From Muricoccus harenae (lineage in GTDB: Bacteria; Pseudomonadota; Alphaproteobacteria; Acetobacterales; Acetobacteraceae), in contig NZ_WWDL01000041.1 in assembly GCF_009848505.1 (NCBI RefSeq), positions 1 to 36,605 of the forward strand: 36,605 nucleotides of DNA. Reading direction: 5' to 3'. This document shows positions 7,334 to 14,566 of the stretch, piece by piece. The position numbers and the translations under genes are program-made. The notes beneath the pieces are model-generated. The model was not told where the DNA came from. It saw only the letters and a list, made by a program, of their open reading frames with translations, and searched no databases. Positions within the stretch are counted from its first letter, which is position 1; every line of letters starts with the position of its first letter.

Positions 7334-8014
7334 ATGCGAAACCCAACAGCCCCCATCGCCGATGCCGTCGCCACAAGCGGCTCAGCATCGTCGGTCGCCG
7401 CCTCGATCGCTCGCCTCCAGTCGGTGGATCCGCTCTTCCTAGCCCAGGCCTGGCGTCTCGTCTGGGCGGCCGCCTACAGGCGCAGCCGCATCATCCTGGG
7501 CCACTATGATGCGGACCTGGAGGACGTGGCCGCCGAGGCAGCGTTCCGGACGCTCTGCCAGGCCGACCTTCCCCTCACCCAGGAGTCCGTCCTGGGGGAA
7601 GGCGTGCTCGAGAGCATCGCCACCACAACCGCCAAGCGTCTCGCCTATGACCTCATCCGGACCCGTTACGGTCGTCAGCGCGGCGCCTCGCGGCGCGTGG
7701 ACCCGCTCCGACGCGCGGACATCATCACCCTCACCGATGCCGTCACCGAGCACTCCGTCGGAGCGCTGATGTCGCCCGGCGAATCCGCCGAGGATGCCCT
7801 CCTTGCCCAAGAGCACGAGCGCCAGGTGCAAGCTGTCTGGGCAGCGGCGGAGCGCCTGCCCCGAGCCCAGCGGGAGGCGGTCGCAGCACGCCGGGCCGGG
7901 CGGGGGCCCCTTCCCCCAGCGGGGCGGCAGGCCCTGCGCGCCGCCATGCTCTCGCTGCAGGGCAGCGTGACGACGGCCGACCCTCGGACCGATCCCCGGA
8001 TCCCTTGCGCATGA
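7334..8014 (+). CDS. Sigma-70-like protein with a degraded region 4
   Basis: A 226-residue protein from ATG 7334. Residues about 45-125 resemble region 2 of ECF-type sigma factors: YDADLEDVAAEAAFRTLCQA (compare the DAEDLVQE core) and ATTTAKRLAYDLIRTRYGRQ (compare ARNLAIDLLRRR). Near 165-205, AAERLPRAQREAVAARRAG matches the beginning of region 4, but the following sequence (GRGPLPPAGRQALRAAMLSL) is too short for a full -35-binding helix-turn-helix. It may be a sigma relative with changed DNA binding, or decayed at the 3' end. It is divergent from 6482-7108, behind a large hairpin. ATGA at 8011-8014 couples it to a broken downstream ORF. A second, dead copy is at 8664-8901. Confidence 0.55.
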   Translation: MRNPTAPIADAVATSGSASSVAASIARLQSVDPLFLAQAWRLVWAAAYRRSRIILGHYDADLEDVAAEAAFRTLCQADLPLTQESVLGEGVLESIATTTAKRLAYDLIRTRYGRQRGASRRVDPLRRADIITLTDAVTEHSVGALMSPGESAEDALLAQEHERQVQAVWAAAERLPRAQREAVAARRAGRGPLPPAGRQALRAAMLSLQGSVTTADPRTDPRIPCA

Positions 8015-8233
8015 ACCCCGAGTTCGTTCCGTTCATCATCGGTCCGACGTGGCTCGATGAGTTCGCTCAGGCATCCGCCGCGAACACGGTCGGCTCTCCG
8101 GATCCGGGGCAGCAGGGCAGCCTGCTCCCCGTCGCTCAACGACCCCATCGAGGTGCATCCGCACAACACGGAAGACCTTACGCGAGTGGAGCCGCTCGCG
8201 GTGTTCGCGGATCAGTTCGAGGACACCGGATAG
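8011..8233 (+). pseudogene. Small frameshifted ORF coupled to the sigma-like gene
   Basis: The ATG at 8011 overlaps the upstream stop (ATGA). The frame reads MNPEFVPFIIGPTWLDEFAQ and continues to about 8130. A frame one base over then reads LNDPIEVHPHNTEDLTRVEP and LAVFADQFEDTG to a TAG at 8231. Both pieces look like natural protein and join well if one base is gained or lost near 8130. A product of about 74 residues was probably once made; no family is recognised. Confidence 0.4.
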
Positions 8234-8455
8234 GCGTGGGTCGCCAGGAGCCGGTCGAACTCTTCCTCGCCGGACAGCGGCCCGTCCTGCAGAAACAGGA
8301 GCGGCACGCGATCGTGCCGTAGCCGGTCAAGGCGCCGCAGCGCGGCCTCAACGGACGCAACGAGGTCGGACTTGGTGTTGATGGTGTGGCGCACGATCGC
8401 CGGCTCCCTTCCTTGGGCCCGCAAATAGCGGACCTTCCTGTGAGTGAGACGGCAT
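8224..8455 (-). pseudogene. Decayed second copy of the 6482-7108 gene
   Basis: From ATG 8455 the sequence reads MPSHSQEGPLFAGP, matching MPSRFQEDPRFADP at the start of the intact copy. After a frameshift it reads VEAALRRLDRLRHDRVPLLF and then LSGEEEFDRLLATHAYPV, against VEAAKRRFDRLQCNRVPLLF and LSGEEELDRLLAINAYPA. About 25 residues between these blocks are deleted, and the entire C-terminal half is missing. It is clearly a dead paralogue. Confidence 0.75.
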
Positions 8456-8569
8456 GGCGACGGGAACCGTGAGGGCCGCTAGCGGAAATGGTCCGTTCCT
8501 CGGCCTAAGAGATGCTCCTGGAAGAGCCCCGCAAGGGCAGAATTCATAAAGGGTTCCCGCTCGGCGGGG

Positions 8570-8609
8570 CCTCGGGGTGGGGCGCGGTTTGCACGCCCCA
8601 CCCCCGAGG
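8570..8609. promoter_or_regulatory. Second copy of the GC-rich stem-loop
   Basis: Arms CCTCGGGGTGGGGCG (8570-8584) and CGCCCCACCCCCGAGG (8594-8609) pair with one bulged base. The flanks (ccccgcccatgcgg, then agggtgaggg and ccaaaggacc) match those of the 7241 copy, so the whole divergent promoter region was duplicated. Confidence 0.6.
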
Positions 8610-8663
8610 CCCCCGCCCATGCGGGATCCAGAAAGGGTGAGGGCACTCCACCAAAGGACCGTC

Positions 8664-8901
8664 AATGCCCAACCCGACTGCCAACATCCTTCCCATCCCC
8701 GCCGCGTGCGGCCCTGCTTCTTCAGCTGTCGTTCCATCCCCTGCTTCCGGTCGACGGCCCAGGCGCTCGAGGCCTTGGCTTGGCGTCTCACCCTTGCCGC
8801 TGCACCCGCGATCGCCCGCACGATCCTGGACCGGAGCGACCCCGATCTCGAAGGCCTCTCCGGGCCGGGCCTGACCATCCCGGCGCGCTGCGGCCGGCCC
8901 T
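8664..8901 (+). pseudogene. Decayed second copy of the sigma-like gene
   Basis: From ATG 8664 it reads MPNPTANILPIPAACGPASS against MRNPTAPIADAVATSGSASS. After a frame change it reads LAWRLTLAAAPAIARTILDR and SDPDLEGL against AQAWRLVWAAAYRRSRIILG and HYDADLEDV. Homology ends by about 8870. Together with 8224-8455 and the hairpin it is the right half of a duplicated divergent module. Confidence 0.7.
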
Positions 8902-8976
8902 GATTTTTCGCAAGCCACCCTGCACGACGCCCGGTGCCGGAGCGCATCCGCGCGTGCTCATCCCAGGATCATCACC

Positions 8977-9573
8977 ATGAGCTACATTAACTCCCATCCC
9001 GCCCCATTCCCGACCGGCTCCTTTGCCGCCCGCCAGGGCCTTCGCCCAGCCGACGCGACGCCTTTCAGCCACAACATCCGCCTCACTCCCGACAGGGTCC
9101 TCGCCCGTCACATCGACAGTGCCTGGAAGCCCCTTGGCTGGGAGGTCTACTCAGAGGGGCGGAACGGCCGGCCGGCCGTCAACTACCCCCGCGGCGCCCG
9201 CAAGGGGCTCGTCGCCACGAGCATCCCGCGCTGGAAGGGCTGCGAGATCATCCTCGTCGAGGGCGCGCTGGCCGCCCTCGCCGCCGCGGCCCTCAACCCC
9301 GCTGGCCTCGGAGAGACGATGATGGTCGTCGGCCTCGGCGGCCACTGGAACACCGACGTGCTCGACGAACTCGACTGCCTTGCCGTCAATGCCCGGGCAT
9401 GCTGCATCAATGTCGCGATCTCCGACCACCACCCTGCGGGACAGCGGATGCGCGAGCAGGCGCTCGCAGGCCTCGAGAACCGGATCTTCGTTCGTCCCCT
9501 CCCCTCCCCTCCCGACGGCTGGCGCGCCACCCTGGTCGCCGCGCGCATTGGGCCGGCCACTCCGGGGGGGTGA
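8977..9573 (+). CDS. Toprim-domain replication protein
   Basis: A 198-residue protein from ATG 8977 (weak CAGGAT upstream). The C-terminal half fits a Toprim fold: CEIILVEGALAALAAAALNP holds the conserved Glu, MMVVGLGGHWN the next strand, and INVAISDHHPAGQRMREQAL the position of the DxD metal site. Here that site reads Asp-His-His, so metal-dependent catalysis may be reduced. Toprim domains act in primases and topoisomerases. The stop codon overlaps the ATG of the next gene (TGATG at 9571-9575), a RepB-type primase, so the two are probably made together as a split priming unit. It heads the replication block that ends with the RepC-like gene. Confidence 0.7.
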   Translation: MSYINSHPAPFPTGSFAARQGLRPADATPFSHNIRLTPDRVLARHIDSAWKPLGWEVYSEGRNGRPAVNYPRGARKGLVATSIPRWKGCEIILVEGALAALAAAALNPAGLGETMMVVGLGGHWNTDVLDELDCLAVNARACCINVAISDHHPAGQRMREQALAGLENRIFVRPLPSPPDGWRATLVAARIGPATPGG

Positions 9574-10475
9574 TGGAGGCCACGTTTCGCACGGAGCAGG
9601 CGGTCAGAAGCTGGACGGCCGCCCTTCCCGCCGCGGCCTACGACGTTCGCCTCGTTCCGGCCGACGGCGACGGGCCCGCTCTCAGGCGGCAGGTCTCGGG
9701 AGGGGGGCTCCTGCGCCTACTCCCGTGGCTGCGGTCGATGAATGCTAGGGACCATCACATCTACGCTCGGCCCGCCTCGCCGGCCTACGTGCTGATCGAC
9801 GACCTGGACGAAGACGGTCTGGACGCCCTGCGAGCGGCCGGCCACCGGCCTGCAGCCGTAGTCGTCACCAGTCCCGCCAACCACCAGGTCTGGCTCCGGT
9901 TAGCTGAGGAGGAGGACCGGATAACACCCGCCCTCTCCTCCGGTGCCGCCCGCCTCGCTGCGGGGCGCTTCGACGGCGACCCCGGGGCGGCGTCGAGTGC
10001 CCAGGTCGGGCGGCTGCCGGGGTTCACCAATCGCAAGGACATCCATGCGGACCGGCACGGGCGCTACCCCTTCGTTCTGCTCCGCGCCGCCCCGGGCGGG
10101 GTGGATCCGGGGGGAAGTGCCCTGCTTCGGGCGGCTGCCGCATGTCCCGCGTCGCCCCTTCCGGGTTCGCCGCGGTTTTTCGCAGGGCGCCCGACCGGCG
10201 TTCCATTTCCCTCTGGCTCCCGCCTGCGGCCCTGCACCCCGGAGGTTGAGTGGAAGGAGGGGCAGCGTCGCGTTCTCGCCGAGCTGCCGCCTGGTACGAT
10301 CCTTGACCACTCACGGTTGGATCACGCCGTCGCCGTCCGCCTCCTCTGCAGGGGGGCGACGCAGGCCTATGTGCGCGCGGTGCTCCTGGCTGGGGAGCGT
10401 GGCGGCATGGGTCGTGCAGCGAGGGCCTATGTGGCTCGGACCCTTGATGCCGCTCAGCGGACGACGGAGTGCTGA
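9573..10475 (+). CDS. RepB-type plasmid DNA primase
   Basis: A 300-residue protein. I use ATG 9573, which overlaps the Toprim gene stop, rather than the longer open frame from 9399. It resembles the RepB primase family of plasmids and phage (the RSF1010 RepB' type): LLRLLPWLRSMNARDHHIYA, then ASPAYVLIDDLDEDGLDAL with the acidic metal-binding cluster, AAVVVTSPANHQVWLRL, and PGFTNRKDIHADRHGRYPFV further on. Such proteins make primers at plasmid origins. The C-terminal helical region (about 225-300) may bind DNA. The stop codon lies inside a long inverted repeat (10473-10523). The relaxase on this plasmid lacks a fused primase, so this enzyme may serve replication and transfer, which is inference. 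Confidence 0.8.
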   Translation: MEATFRTEQAVRSWTAALPAAAYDVRLVPADGDGPALRRQVSGGGLLRLLPWLRSMNARDHHIYARPASPAYVLIDDLDEDGLDALRAAGHRPAAVVVTSPANHQVWLRLAEEEDRITPALSSGAARLAAGRFDGDPGAASSAQVGRLPGFTNRKDIHADRHGRYPFVLLRAAPGGVDPGGSALLRAAAACPASPLPGSPRFFAGRPTGVPFPSGSRLRPCTPEVEWKEGQRRVLAELPPGTILDHSRLDHAVAVRLLCRGATQAYVRAVLLAGERGGMGRAARAYVARTLDAAQRTTEC

Positions 10476-10523
10476 TCACGGCGGGAAGCCTGAGAAACGG
10501 GGCTTTTCCGTGGGCCGTGATCA
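10473..10523. terminator. Long inverted repeat at the primase stop codon
   Basis: TGATCACGGC (10473-10482) pairs exactly with GCCGTGATCA (10514-10523), and an inner GGAAGCC/GGCTTTTCC pairing strengthens the stem. The primase TGA is the first triplet of the stem. There is no long T-run, so termination is likely but not certain. Confidence 0.45.
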
Positions 10524-10674
10524 TCCAGGCCCGGGCCCAGGTGAGGCAGGATCGGAGTTGCGACGCCTGTGTTGCGGCTGGGGTGTGGACCGCGGCGCCG
10601 ACTCACGCGATGTTGGGGCGCACTCTCGATGTGAGGAATCACCCGAAACCACCAGCCCACTCATCCGCCGGGCC

Positions 10675-10755
10675 CGAAAACTGAGAAGGCCCCCGCCTGG
10701 CAGCGGGAGCCCTCCAGAGGTCTGCAGCGGGGCAAACCAAACTACTGTTCCGATG
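10675..10755 (-). ncRNA. Candidate counter-transcribed RNA controlling the RepC-like gene
   Basis: On the minus strand there is TTGACT (complement of 10785-10790), a 17-base spacer and TACCTT (complement of 10762-10767), a fair sigma-70-type promoter. About 70 bases downstream is a stem GGCTCCCGC-TGCCAG-GCGGGGGCC (complement of 10688-10711), then TTCTCAGTTTTCG, a fair Rho-independent terminator. This would give an RNA of about 80 nt antisense to the leader of the RepC-like gene (start 10860). That is the position of the incompatibility RNA of repABC plasmids. The prediction rests on signals and position only. Confidence 0.45.
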
Positions 10756-10824
10756 AGAACGAAGGTAAGGGCGGCGTTTTTCGCAGTCAAGCCTCCGTAT
10801 GCCCCGATGCGTGTCCTCGACGGC

Positions 10825-10847
10825 CCGTCCACCCAATCCCTGGACGG
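10825..10847 (+). promoter_or_regulatory. Stem-loop just before the RepC-like start
   Basis: CCGTCCA (10825-10831) and TGGACGG (10841-10847) form a 7-bp stem with a 9-base loop ending 13 bases before the TTG start of the RepC-like gene. The ribosome site would lie in or just after the stem. It fits translational or attenuation control together with the antisense RNA. Confidence 0.4.
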
Positions 10848-10859
10848 AAAGAACAACCC

Positions 10860-11996
10860 TTGGACCACGCCTACCCCCAGCCCGGCCGCGACCGGGCCAC
10901 GCCCCCTCCCCTGCCCTCCCCACGCCCGGCGCGCGGTAGCCTCGGCCACACGTCGGCGAGCGCCCCCTCCATTGGCGATAGCGAGGGCCGGGCGCGGGTC
11001 TTCGTGAACCGCGCCATCACGGCGCTGGGCACGCTCAGGACCGGCACGCCCGCCTCTCGCGAGCTGCTACGGGTAATGCTCCAGTTCCTGCCCGCTGGTG
11101 CCCTGACGAGCGGGCGGGCGTGGCTGCCGATGGGGGCCGCCAAGCTGGCGGCGATCGCCGGCATCACCGAGCGCAGCCTGGCCCGCCGTGTGGCGGAGCT
11201 GCGGGCGCTGGAGCTGCTGGACCGTCACCTGGACCGCTGGAACCACCCGGCGCGGGCAGCGGACGGCAGCCGGTGCGGCTACGACCTCGCTCCTCTGGTG
11301 GAGCGAGCGGCGGAGCTGAATGCGGCGCTCGATAGGCTCTTCGAGGATGGGACGCGGGCGCGGCGGGAGGCTCGCCGCAGCGCCTCACTGGAGGTGGCTG
11401 AGCGGGTGCGGGAAGTGGCCCCCCTCCCCTTCTCCTCTCGGACGCAAAAGACAGGGGGGGGCGACGCGGACGTCACCCCCATACAAACTACGAACCCTGA
11501 TCCGATAGGATCCTCTGTAAACAGCCTTGGGGAAGACGCAGTTCAGAGGGCGCACCAACCCCTGACAACTCACGCTCAATCCGAGGGAAACAAGGAGGTC
11601 GCGAGTCGGGCAGAGGGAGCGCCCGGACCGCGTCGGGCGGGACGACTTCTGTCGGCGCTGAGCCCGGACTTCGCCATGCTTCTGCGCGGAGTGGCCCGCG
11701 ACCCGGACAAGCCCACAGAGGGCGACCTGCTGGCTGCGGCCGACTACCTGGCGCAGCACCTGGGCGTGCCGCGGATGGCCTGGGCAGGGGTGGCACCGGC
11801 CCACGACCGGCTGTCGTTGGCGGCGGTGGTGGTGCTGGGCCAAGCGCAGGACGAGAGCGCCTTCCGCAGCTCGCGGGTGGCCTGGGTGACGGCCATGCTA
11901 CGCCGGCCGGGCGTGAATCCCTGGCTCAGCGTGCACCGAGCCCTAGCTCAGAAGGCCCGGGGTCTCCCCGCCAAACCCAACCGCTTCCTCCACTGA
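10860..11996 (+). CDS. RepC-like replication initiator
   Basis: A 378-residue frame from TTG 10860; the exact start is unsure, and conservation appears to begin near residue 40 (GRARVFVNRAITAL). The N-terminal domain carries a winged helix-turn-helix, AKLAAIAGITERSLARRVAE with LRALELLDRHLDRWNHP, and then YDLAPLVERAAEL, which matches the (F)DLAPLLARAEE segment of alphaproteobacterial RepC. A low-complexity linker (about 190-265) is relatively AT-rich (11480-11600). The C-terminal part, LLAAADYLAQHLGVPRMAW to NPWLSVHRAL, matches the RepC C-terminal pattern. In repABC plasmids oriV lies inside repC, so the AT-rich linker is the likely origin. There are no repA or repB partners directly upstream; partition genes are downstream. 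Confidence 0.75.
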   Translation: MDHAYPQPGRDRATPPPLPSPRPARGSLGHTSASAPSIGDSEGRARVFVNRAITALGTLRTGTPASRELLRVMLQFLPAGALTSGRAWLPMGAAKLAAIAGITERSLARRVAELRALELLDRHLDRWNHPARAADGSRCGYDLAPLVERAAELNAALDRLFEDGTRARREARRSASLEVAERVREVAPLPFSSRTQKTGGGDADVTPIQTTNPDPIGSSVNSLGEDAVQRAHQPLTTHAQSEGNKEVASRAEGAPGPRRAGRLLSALSPDFAMLLRGVARDPDKPTEGDLLAAADYLAQHLGVPRMAWAGVAPAHDRLSLAAVVVLGQAQDESAFRSSRVAWVTAMLRRPGVNPWLSVHRALAQKARGLPAKPNRFLH

Positions 11997-12087
11997 GCTC
12001 CGGTACGGGGGAAGCAGGAGGCGACCTCGACTACCTATTGGCTGCCAGCTTCAGAATGTGCCGGTGGCGATCATGGCAACGCGCCTC

Positions 12088-12477
12088 TCAGGGCGGAGCG
12101 GCCAGCCGCTCCCGGAACCAGGTGGCGAGGGCTTCCTCCTGAAGGGTGCCGGCCGCAACGGCCTCGACGGTCCTGACGGCCTCGGCCGGGTCGAAGCGGA
12201 GGCGGTACCCGTTGTCGGCGAGGAACACCCGCGCCACCACCCAGGCGGTGCGCTTGTTGCCGTCGGAGAAGCCGTGGTTGCGGGCGAGGCCATAGGCGTA
12301 GGCTGCCGCCAGGGCCGCCGCGTCCGGCTCGCCATAGGCCGCGAGGTTCTCCGGCCGCGCCAGGGCAGACTCCACGGCGCCCTGGTCGCGCAGGCCGGCC
12401 AGGCCGCCATGCTCGGTCAGCTGTCGGTCGTGGATCGCGTGCACGACCTGGGCACCGACCCAGCGCCAGGCGGTCAC
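12088..12477 (-). CDS. doc: Doc-type toxin (Fic fold)
   Basis: A 129-residue protein. The Fic/Doc motif HGFSDGNKR (residues 68-76) matches HPFxDGNKR, with the catalytic His and the nucleotide-binding DGNKR intact. Doc toxins phosphorylate elongation factor Tu and halt translation. The N-terminal IHDRQLTEHGGLAGLRDQGA and LARPENLAAYGE are typical of the family. The start overlaps the stop of the antitoxin gene (12474-12477). A type II toxin-antitoxin pair like this stabilises the plasmid by killing or arresting plasmid-free cells. Confidence 0.9.
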   Translation of the reverse strand: MTAWRWVGAQVVHAIHDRQLTEHGGLAGLRDQGAVESALARPENLAAYGEPDAAALAAAYAYGLARNHGFSDGNKRTAWVVARVFLADNGYRLRFDPAEAVRTVEAVAAGTLQEEALATWFRERLAAPP

Positions 12478-12701
12478 CTCGCGAGGGCGCGCAGGATGTC
12501 GCGGTCCTCGTGCATGATCTCCTCGGCGAGCGACATCTGGCGCTCGAACTCGGGATTGTAGGGCGTCAGCCGGTAGCTGCCGTCCGGCGCCTCGGTCAGG
12601 TAGAGCGTGTCGCCCTTCTGCACCTTAAGGAAGGCCATTGCCTCCTTGGGCAGGATAAAGCCGGCCGAGGAGCCAACCGTGGTGACCTTCAGGCTCAGCA
12701 T
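12474..12701 (-). CDS. AbrB/MazE-like antitoxin for Doc
   Basis: A 75-residue protein. I choose ATG 12701 because AGGAG lies just upstream and the family begins there (MLSLKVTTVGSSAGFILPKE). This N-terminal half is a swapped-hairpin AbrB-type DNA-binding domain. The C-terminal tail (SLAEEIMHEDRDILRALAR) should bind and neutralise Doc. It is translated just before Doc with a 4-base overlap. A perfect palindrome directly upstream (12709-12732) is the expected operator for self-repression. Confidence 0.88.
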   Translation of the reverse strand: MLSLKVTTVGSSAGFILPKEAMAFLKVQKGDTLYLTEAPDGSYRLTPYNPEFERQMSLAEEIMHEDRDILRALAR

Positions 12702-12708
12702 AGGAACT

Positions 12709-12732
12709 CCTATATAACGAACGTTATATAGG
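12709..12732 (-). promoter_or_regulatory. 24-bp palindromic operator of the toxin-antitoxin operon
   Basis: CCTATATAACGA followed by its exact complement forms a perfect 24-base palindrome, 8 bases before the antitoxin ATG. It also contains TATATA sequences suited to a -10 box. A second small palindrome (TAGGA-AC-TCCTA, 12701-12712) overlaps the ribosome site. Confidence 0.7.
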
Positions 12733-12874
12733 AGGTGTCCGGCTGGAGACAAGCCGTGGCATCACGTCGATGACGTTCAGTGCTGTGCGACGAGGACGGC
12801 TTCCGAGGACTTCTCCGCCAGCGATGCCGTCCACGCACTGAATCCATACCGAAAGGGTGTCCTAAAGGTGCTTT

Positions 12875-13156
12875 TCATGCACCGTCTCGGTTTAGCTTCT
12901 CGGCGATGGCAAGACGGATCCAGGCTAGTCGGGCCATGCCCCCTGCGCCCTTCCTCGCCTTGTCCACACGTTCAGCCATGTCCGCTGACAGAACCATGGT
13001 GAAGCGAGACTCCGCTGCTGGTTCTTGAGAAGCCTCGGCTGCGGCAGCAGCCGAGCTGGGACCGTCTCGGGTTTCAGCGGCACCGATCACACGGTCTATG
13101 TCAGCCTGGGTGGGCTGCTGGCGACTGGGACGCGAGAACTTGCTGGTCTGGGTCAT
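12875..13156 (-). CDS. ParG-like partition protein (ribbon-helix-helix)
   Basis: A 93-residue protein starting at ATG 13156, 21 bases after the ParA stop. The N-terminal half is flexible and Ala/Ser/Gln-rich. The C-terminal half, ESRFTMVLSADMAERVDKAR to MARLAWIRLAIAEKLNRD, has the strand-helix-helix pattern of ribbon-helix-helix dimers. That arrangement is typical of ParG, which binds the centromere and uses its tail to stimulate ATP hydrolysis by ParF. The assignment is based mainly on fold pattern and on its place just after ParA. Confidence 0.7.
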   Translation of the reverse strand: MTQTSKFSRPSRQQPTQADIDRVIGAAETRDGPSSAAAAAEASQEPAAESRFTMVLSADMAERVDKARKGAGGMARLAWIRLAIAEKLNRDGA

Positions 13157-13177
13157 AGATAGACCTTTGCCGTATAT

Positions 13178-13840
13178 TCACGGTGCATCGGAGATGCTGA
13201 AAGCATACCGAAAAAGTGCATTCAACTCCGCCACGGCCTTGGGGTCTGGCCGCTGAGCTTCGCAGGCTCCCAGCCCCATCAGGTGGCTGGTCGCGATACC
13301 CTTCCGATTGCCGATCCGCACCGGAGCCGCCTCGATCACCTCGCCATGCTCTGCGAAAGCAGCTTCTGCCTCAGCATTGTCACTGCCGATCGGGTCTGCT
13401 CGGTTCACGAAGGCGATTGCCCGAAGCCCCTCATTGATGGAGCGAACGTCGCTGACCGTCTGAGCCACAGCATCCAAGGTCCAGAGGTCCGGACCGCGAG
13501 GAGGGAAGGGAAGTAGGAGCAGGCTGGCAACCGAAAGAGCAGCGCGCTGGGTGCTGGTATCGCGTGCCCCCGCGTCTACGATCACCACCCCGTACTTTTC
13601 GGAGAGGCGCCGGAGTTCATCCCGTATCTGCCGGCCGATAATGGAGACGGTAGTGACTGGCGCTAGCTCACCCCTCTGCTCGCTTCGAGCGGCAGCCCAA
13701 GTGGCTGTAGTCTCCTGCGGATCTGCATCCACTAGCAGCACCTCCTGACCAGCACGTGCTGCCAGGACGGCTAGGTTGGCCGCCAGGGTGGACTTGCCGA
13801 TCCCCCCTTTGATGCCACCCGCTATCAGTATCTTGCCCAT
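13178..13840 (-). CDS. parA: ParA/ParF-type partition ATPase
   Basis: A 220-residue protein. I choose ATG 13840 since MGKILIAGGIKGGIGKSTLA is the canonical start; the open frame continues to 13924 without support. The deviant Walker A (KGGIGKST), the switch (VLLVDADPQETTATW) and Walker B (YGVVIVDAGARD) are all present. The small size and lack of an N-terminal DNA-binding domain mark it as the ParF (type Ib) class. It uses the nucleoid as a track to separate plasmid copies. It forms an operon with the ParG-like gene, and repeats in its promoter region are likely the centromere and operator. Confidence 0.88.
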   Translation of the reverse strand: MGKILIAGGIKGGIGKSTLAANLAVLAARAGQEVLLVDADPQETTATWAAARSEQRGELAPVTTVSIIGRQIRDELRRLSEKYGVVIVDAGARDTSTQRAALSVASLLLLPFPPRGPDLWTLDAVAQTVSDVRSINEGLRAIAFVNRADPIGSDNAEAEAAFAEHGEVIEAAPVRIGNRKGIATSHLMGLGACEAQRPDPKAVAELNALFRYAFSISDAP

Positions 13841-13860
13841 ACTTCTACCGCACCGCTCCG

Positions 13861-14034
13861 ATGCATAAACGGTGCATTGAACATACCGGGTGGATGAGGG
13901 CGGTGGCAATAGCGTGCCTCTCATGAGACGGCGCCCTCAGTTGCCCTCGCACCTAGCCTCTCGATAGGCAGTCTGAGGTACCTCGGCCTGCTGCGTTCGT
14001 GTGATGCACGGAAAACATACCGAAAATGCACTAC
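13861..14034. repeat. CATACCG / GTGCAT repeats upstream of parA (candidate centromere)
   Basis: CGGTGCATTGAACATACCGG lies at 13870-13889 and ATGCACGGAAAACATACCG at 14004-14022, followed by AAAATGCAC. Related copies are GCATACCGAAAAAGTGCATT at 13203-13222, inside the 3' end of parA, and CCATACCGAAAGGGTG at 12844-12859, beyond the ParG-like gene. The recurring CATACCG next to GTGCAT or ATGCAC, surrounding the partition operon, suggests ParG binding sites. Confidence 0.6.
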
Positions 14035-14052
14035 AAGGTGTGATTGTTGGCT

Positions 14053-14532
14053 CTATCCCGCAGTCCGATCGAGCTTGGCGCCATGCTCGTCGGTGCGCCA
14101 CGCGCCGACGGTGATCGGGTAGCGGCCGGTGCCGGGGGAGGGGAACAGGAAGTGGTGCCAGGCGAAGAGGCGCTCGGCCGTCAGCGGCCGGTCGAAGGCC
14201 CGGATGGCGTCGAGCACGACGGCGGCGATGGCTTCGGCCCTCCTGTCGGAGTTCGGGATTCCGGCCTTCTCCAGGCCCAGTCGCCGGGCCGGAGATGAGC
14301 GGACCTGCTGGTAGTCCAGCAACTCACCCTCAATCTCGCTCGTCTTGGGAGCGTCCTGGGTCAGGGCCGTCAGGGTGGCCTCGGCACGCAGCGGGAAGCC
14401 GAGTGTCGCCATGCGGCCCAGCAGCCGTCCCTGGCGGTGTCGAACGGCGGCGAGTTGGTTGGCTGGAGCCGCGCCGTCCCAGCGGAAGGCGGGCCAGTCC
14501 GGCCTCTCGTGGATGTGCGTCTTTCGCCGCAC
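14053..14532 (-). pseudogene. Truncated Fic-family gene (N-terminal domain only)
   Basis: The 159 residues start with HIHERPDWPAFRWDGA and contain TSEIEGELLDYQQVRSSPAR and RLFAWHHFLFPSPGTGRYPI, then VGAWRTDE. This is the N-terminal domain (DUF4172-like) and the beginning of the Fic domain. The TSEIEGE helix is related to the inhibitory (S/T)xxxE(G/N) motif of Fic proteins. Family members continue for about 200 more residues to HPFxDGNGR, which is absent here. The frame ends soon after VGAWRTDEHGAKLDR. It cannot AMPylate targets and is probably a deletion relic, though a stable fragment might be made. Confidence 0.75.
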
Positions 14533-14536
14533 GACG

Positions 14537-14566
14537 TGCGGAGATTAATGGGCCGTAATCTCCGCA
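14537..14566 (-). promoter_or_regulatory. Inverted-repeat operator upstream of the Fic fragment
   Basis: TGCGGAGATTA (14537-14547) and TAATCTCCGCA (14556-14566) are exact complements with an 8-base spacer, ending 4 bases before the Fic start codon. The location suits an operator or hairpin covering the ribosome site. Confidence 0.6.

Noticed and set aside
9399-9572. Upstream extension of the primase frame
   Set aside because: It overlaps the Toprim gene and has the composition of a shadow frame; the coupled ATG at 9573 is better.
13841-13924. 28-residue N-terminal extension of ParA
   Set aside because: The canonical MGKILIAGGIKGG start is at 13840, and the upstream bases hold repeats and promoter-like sequence.
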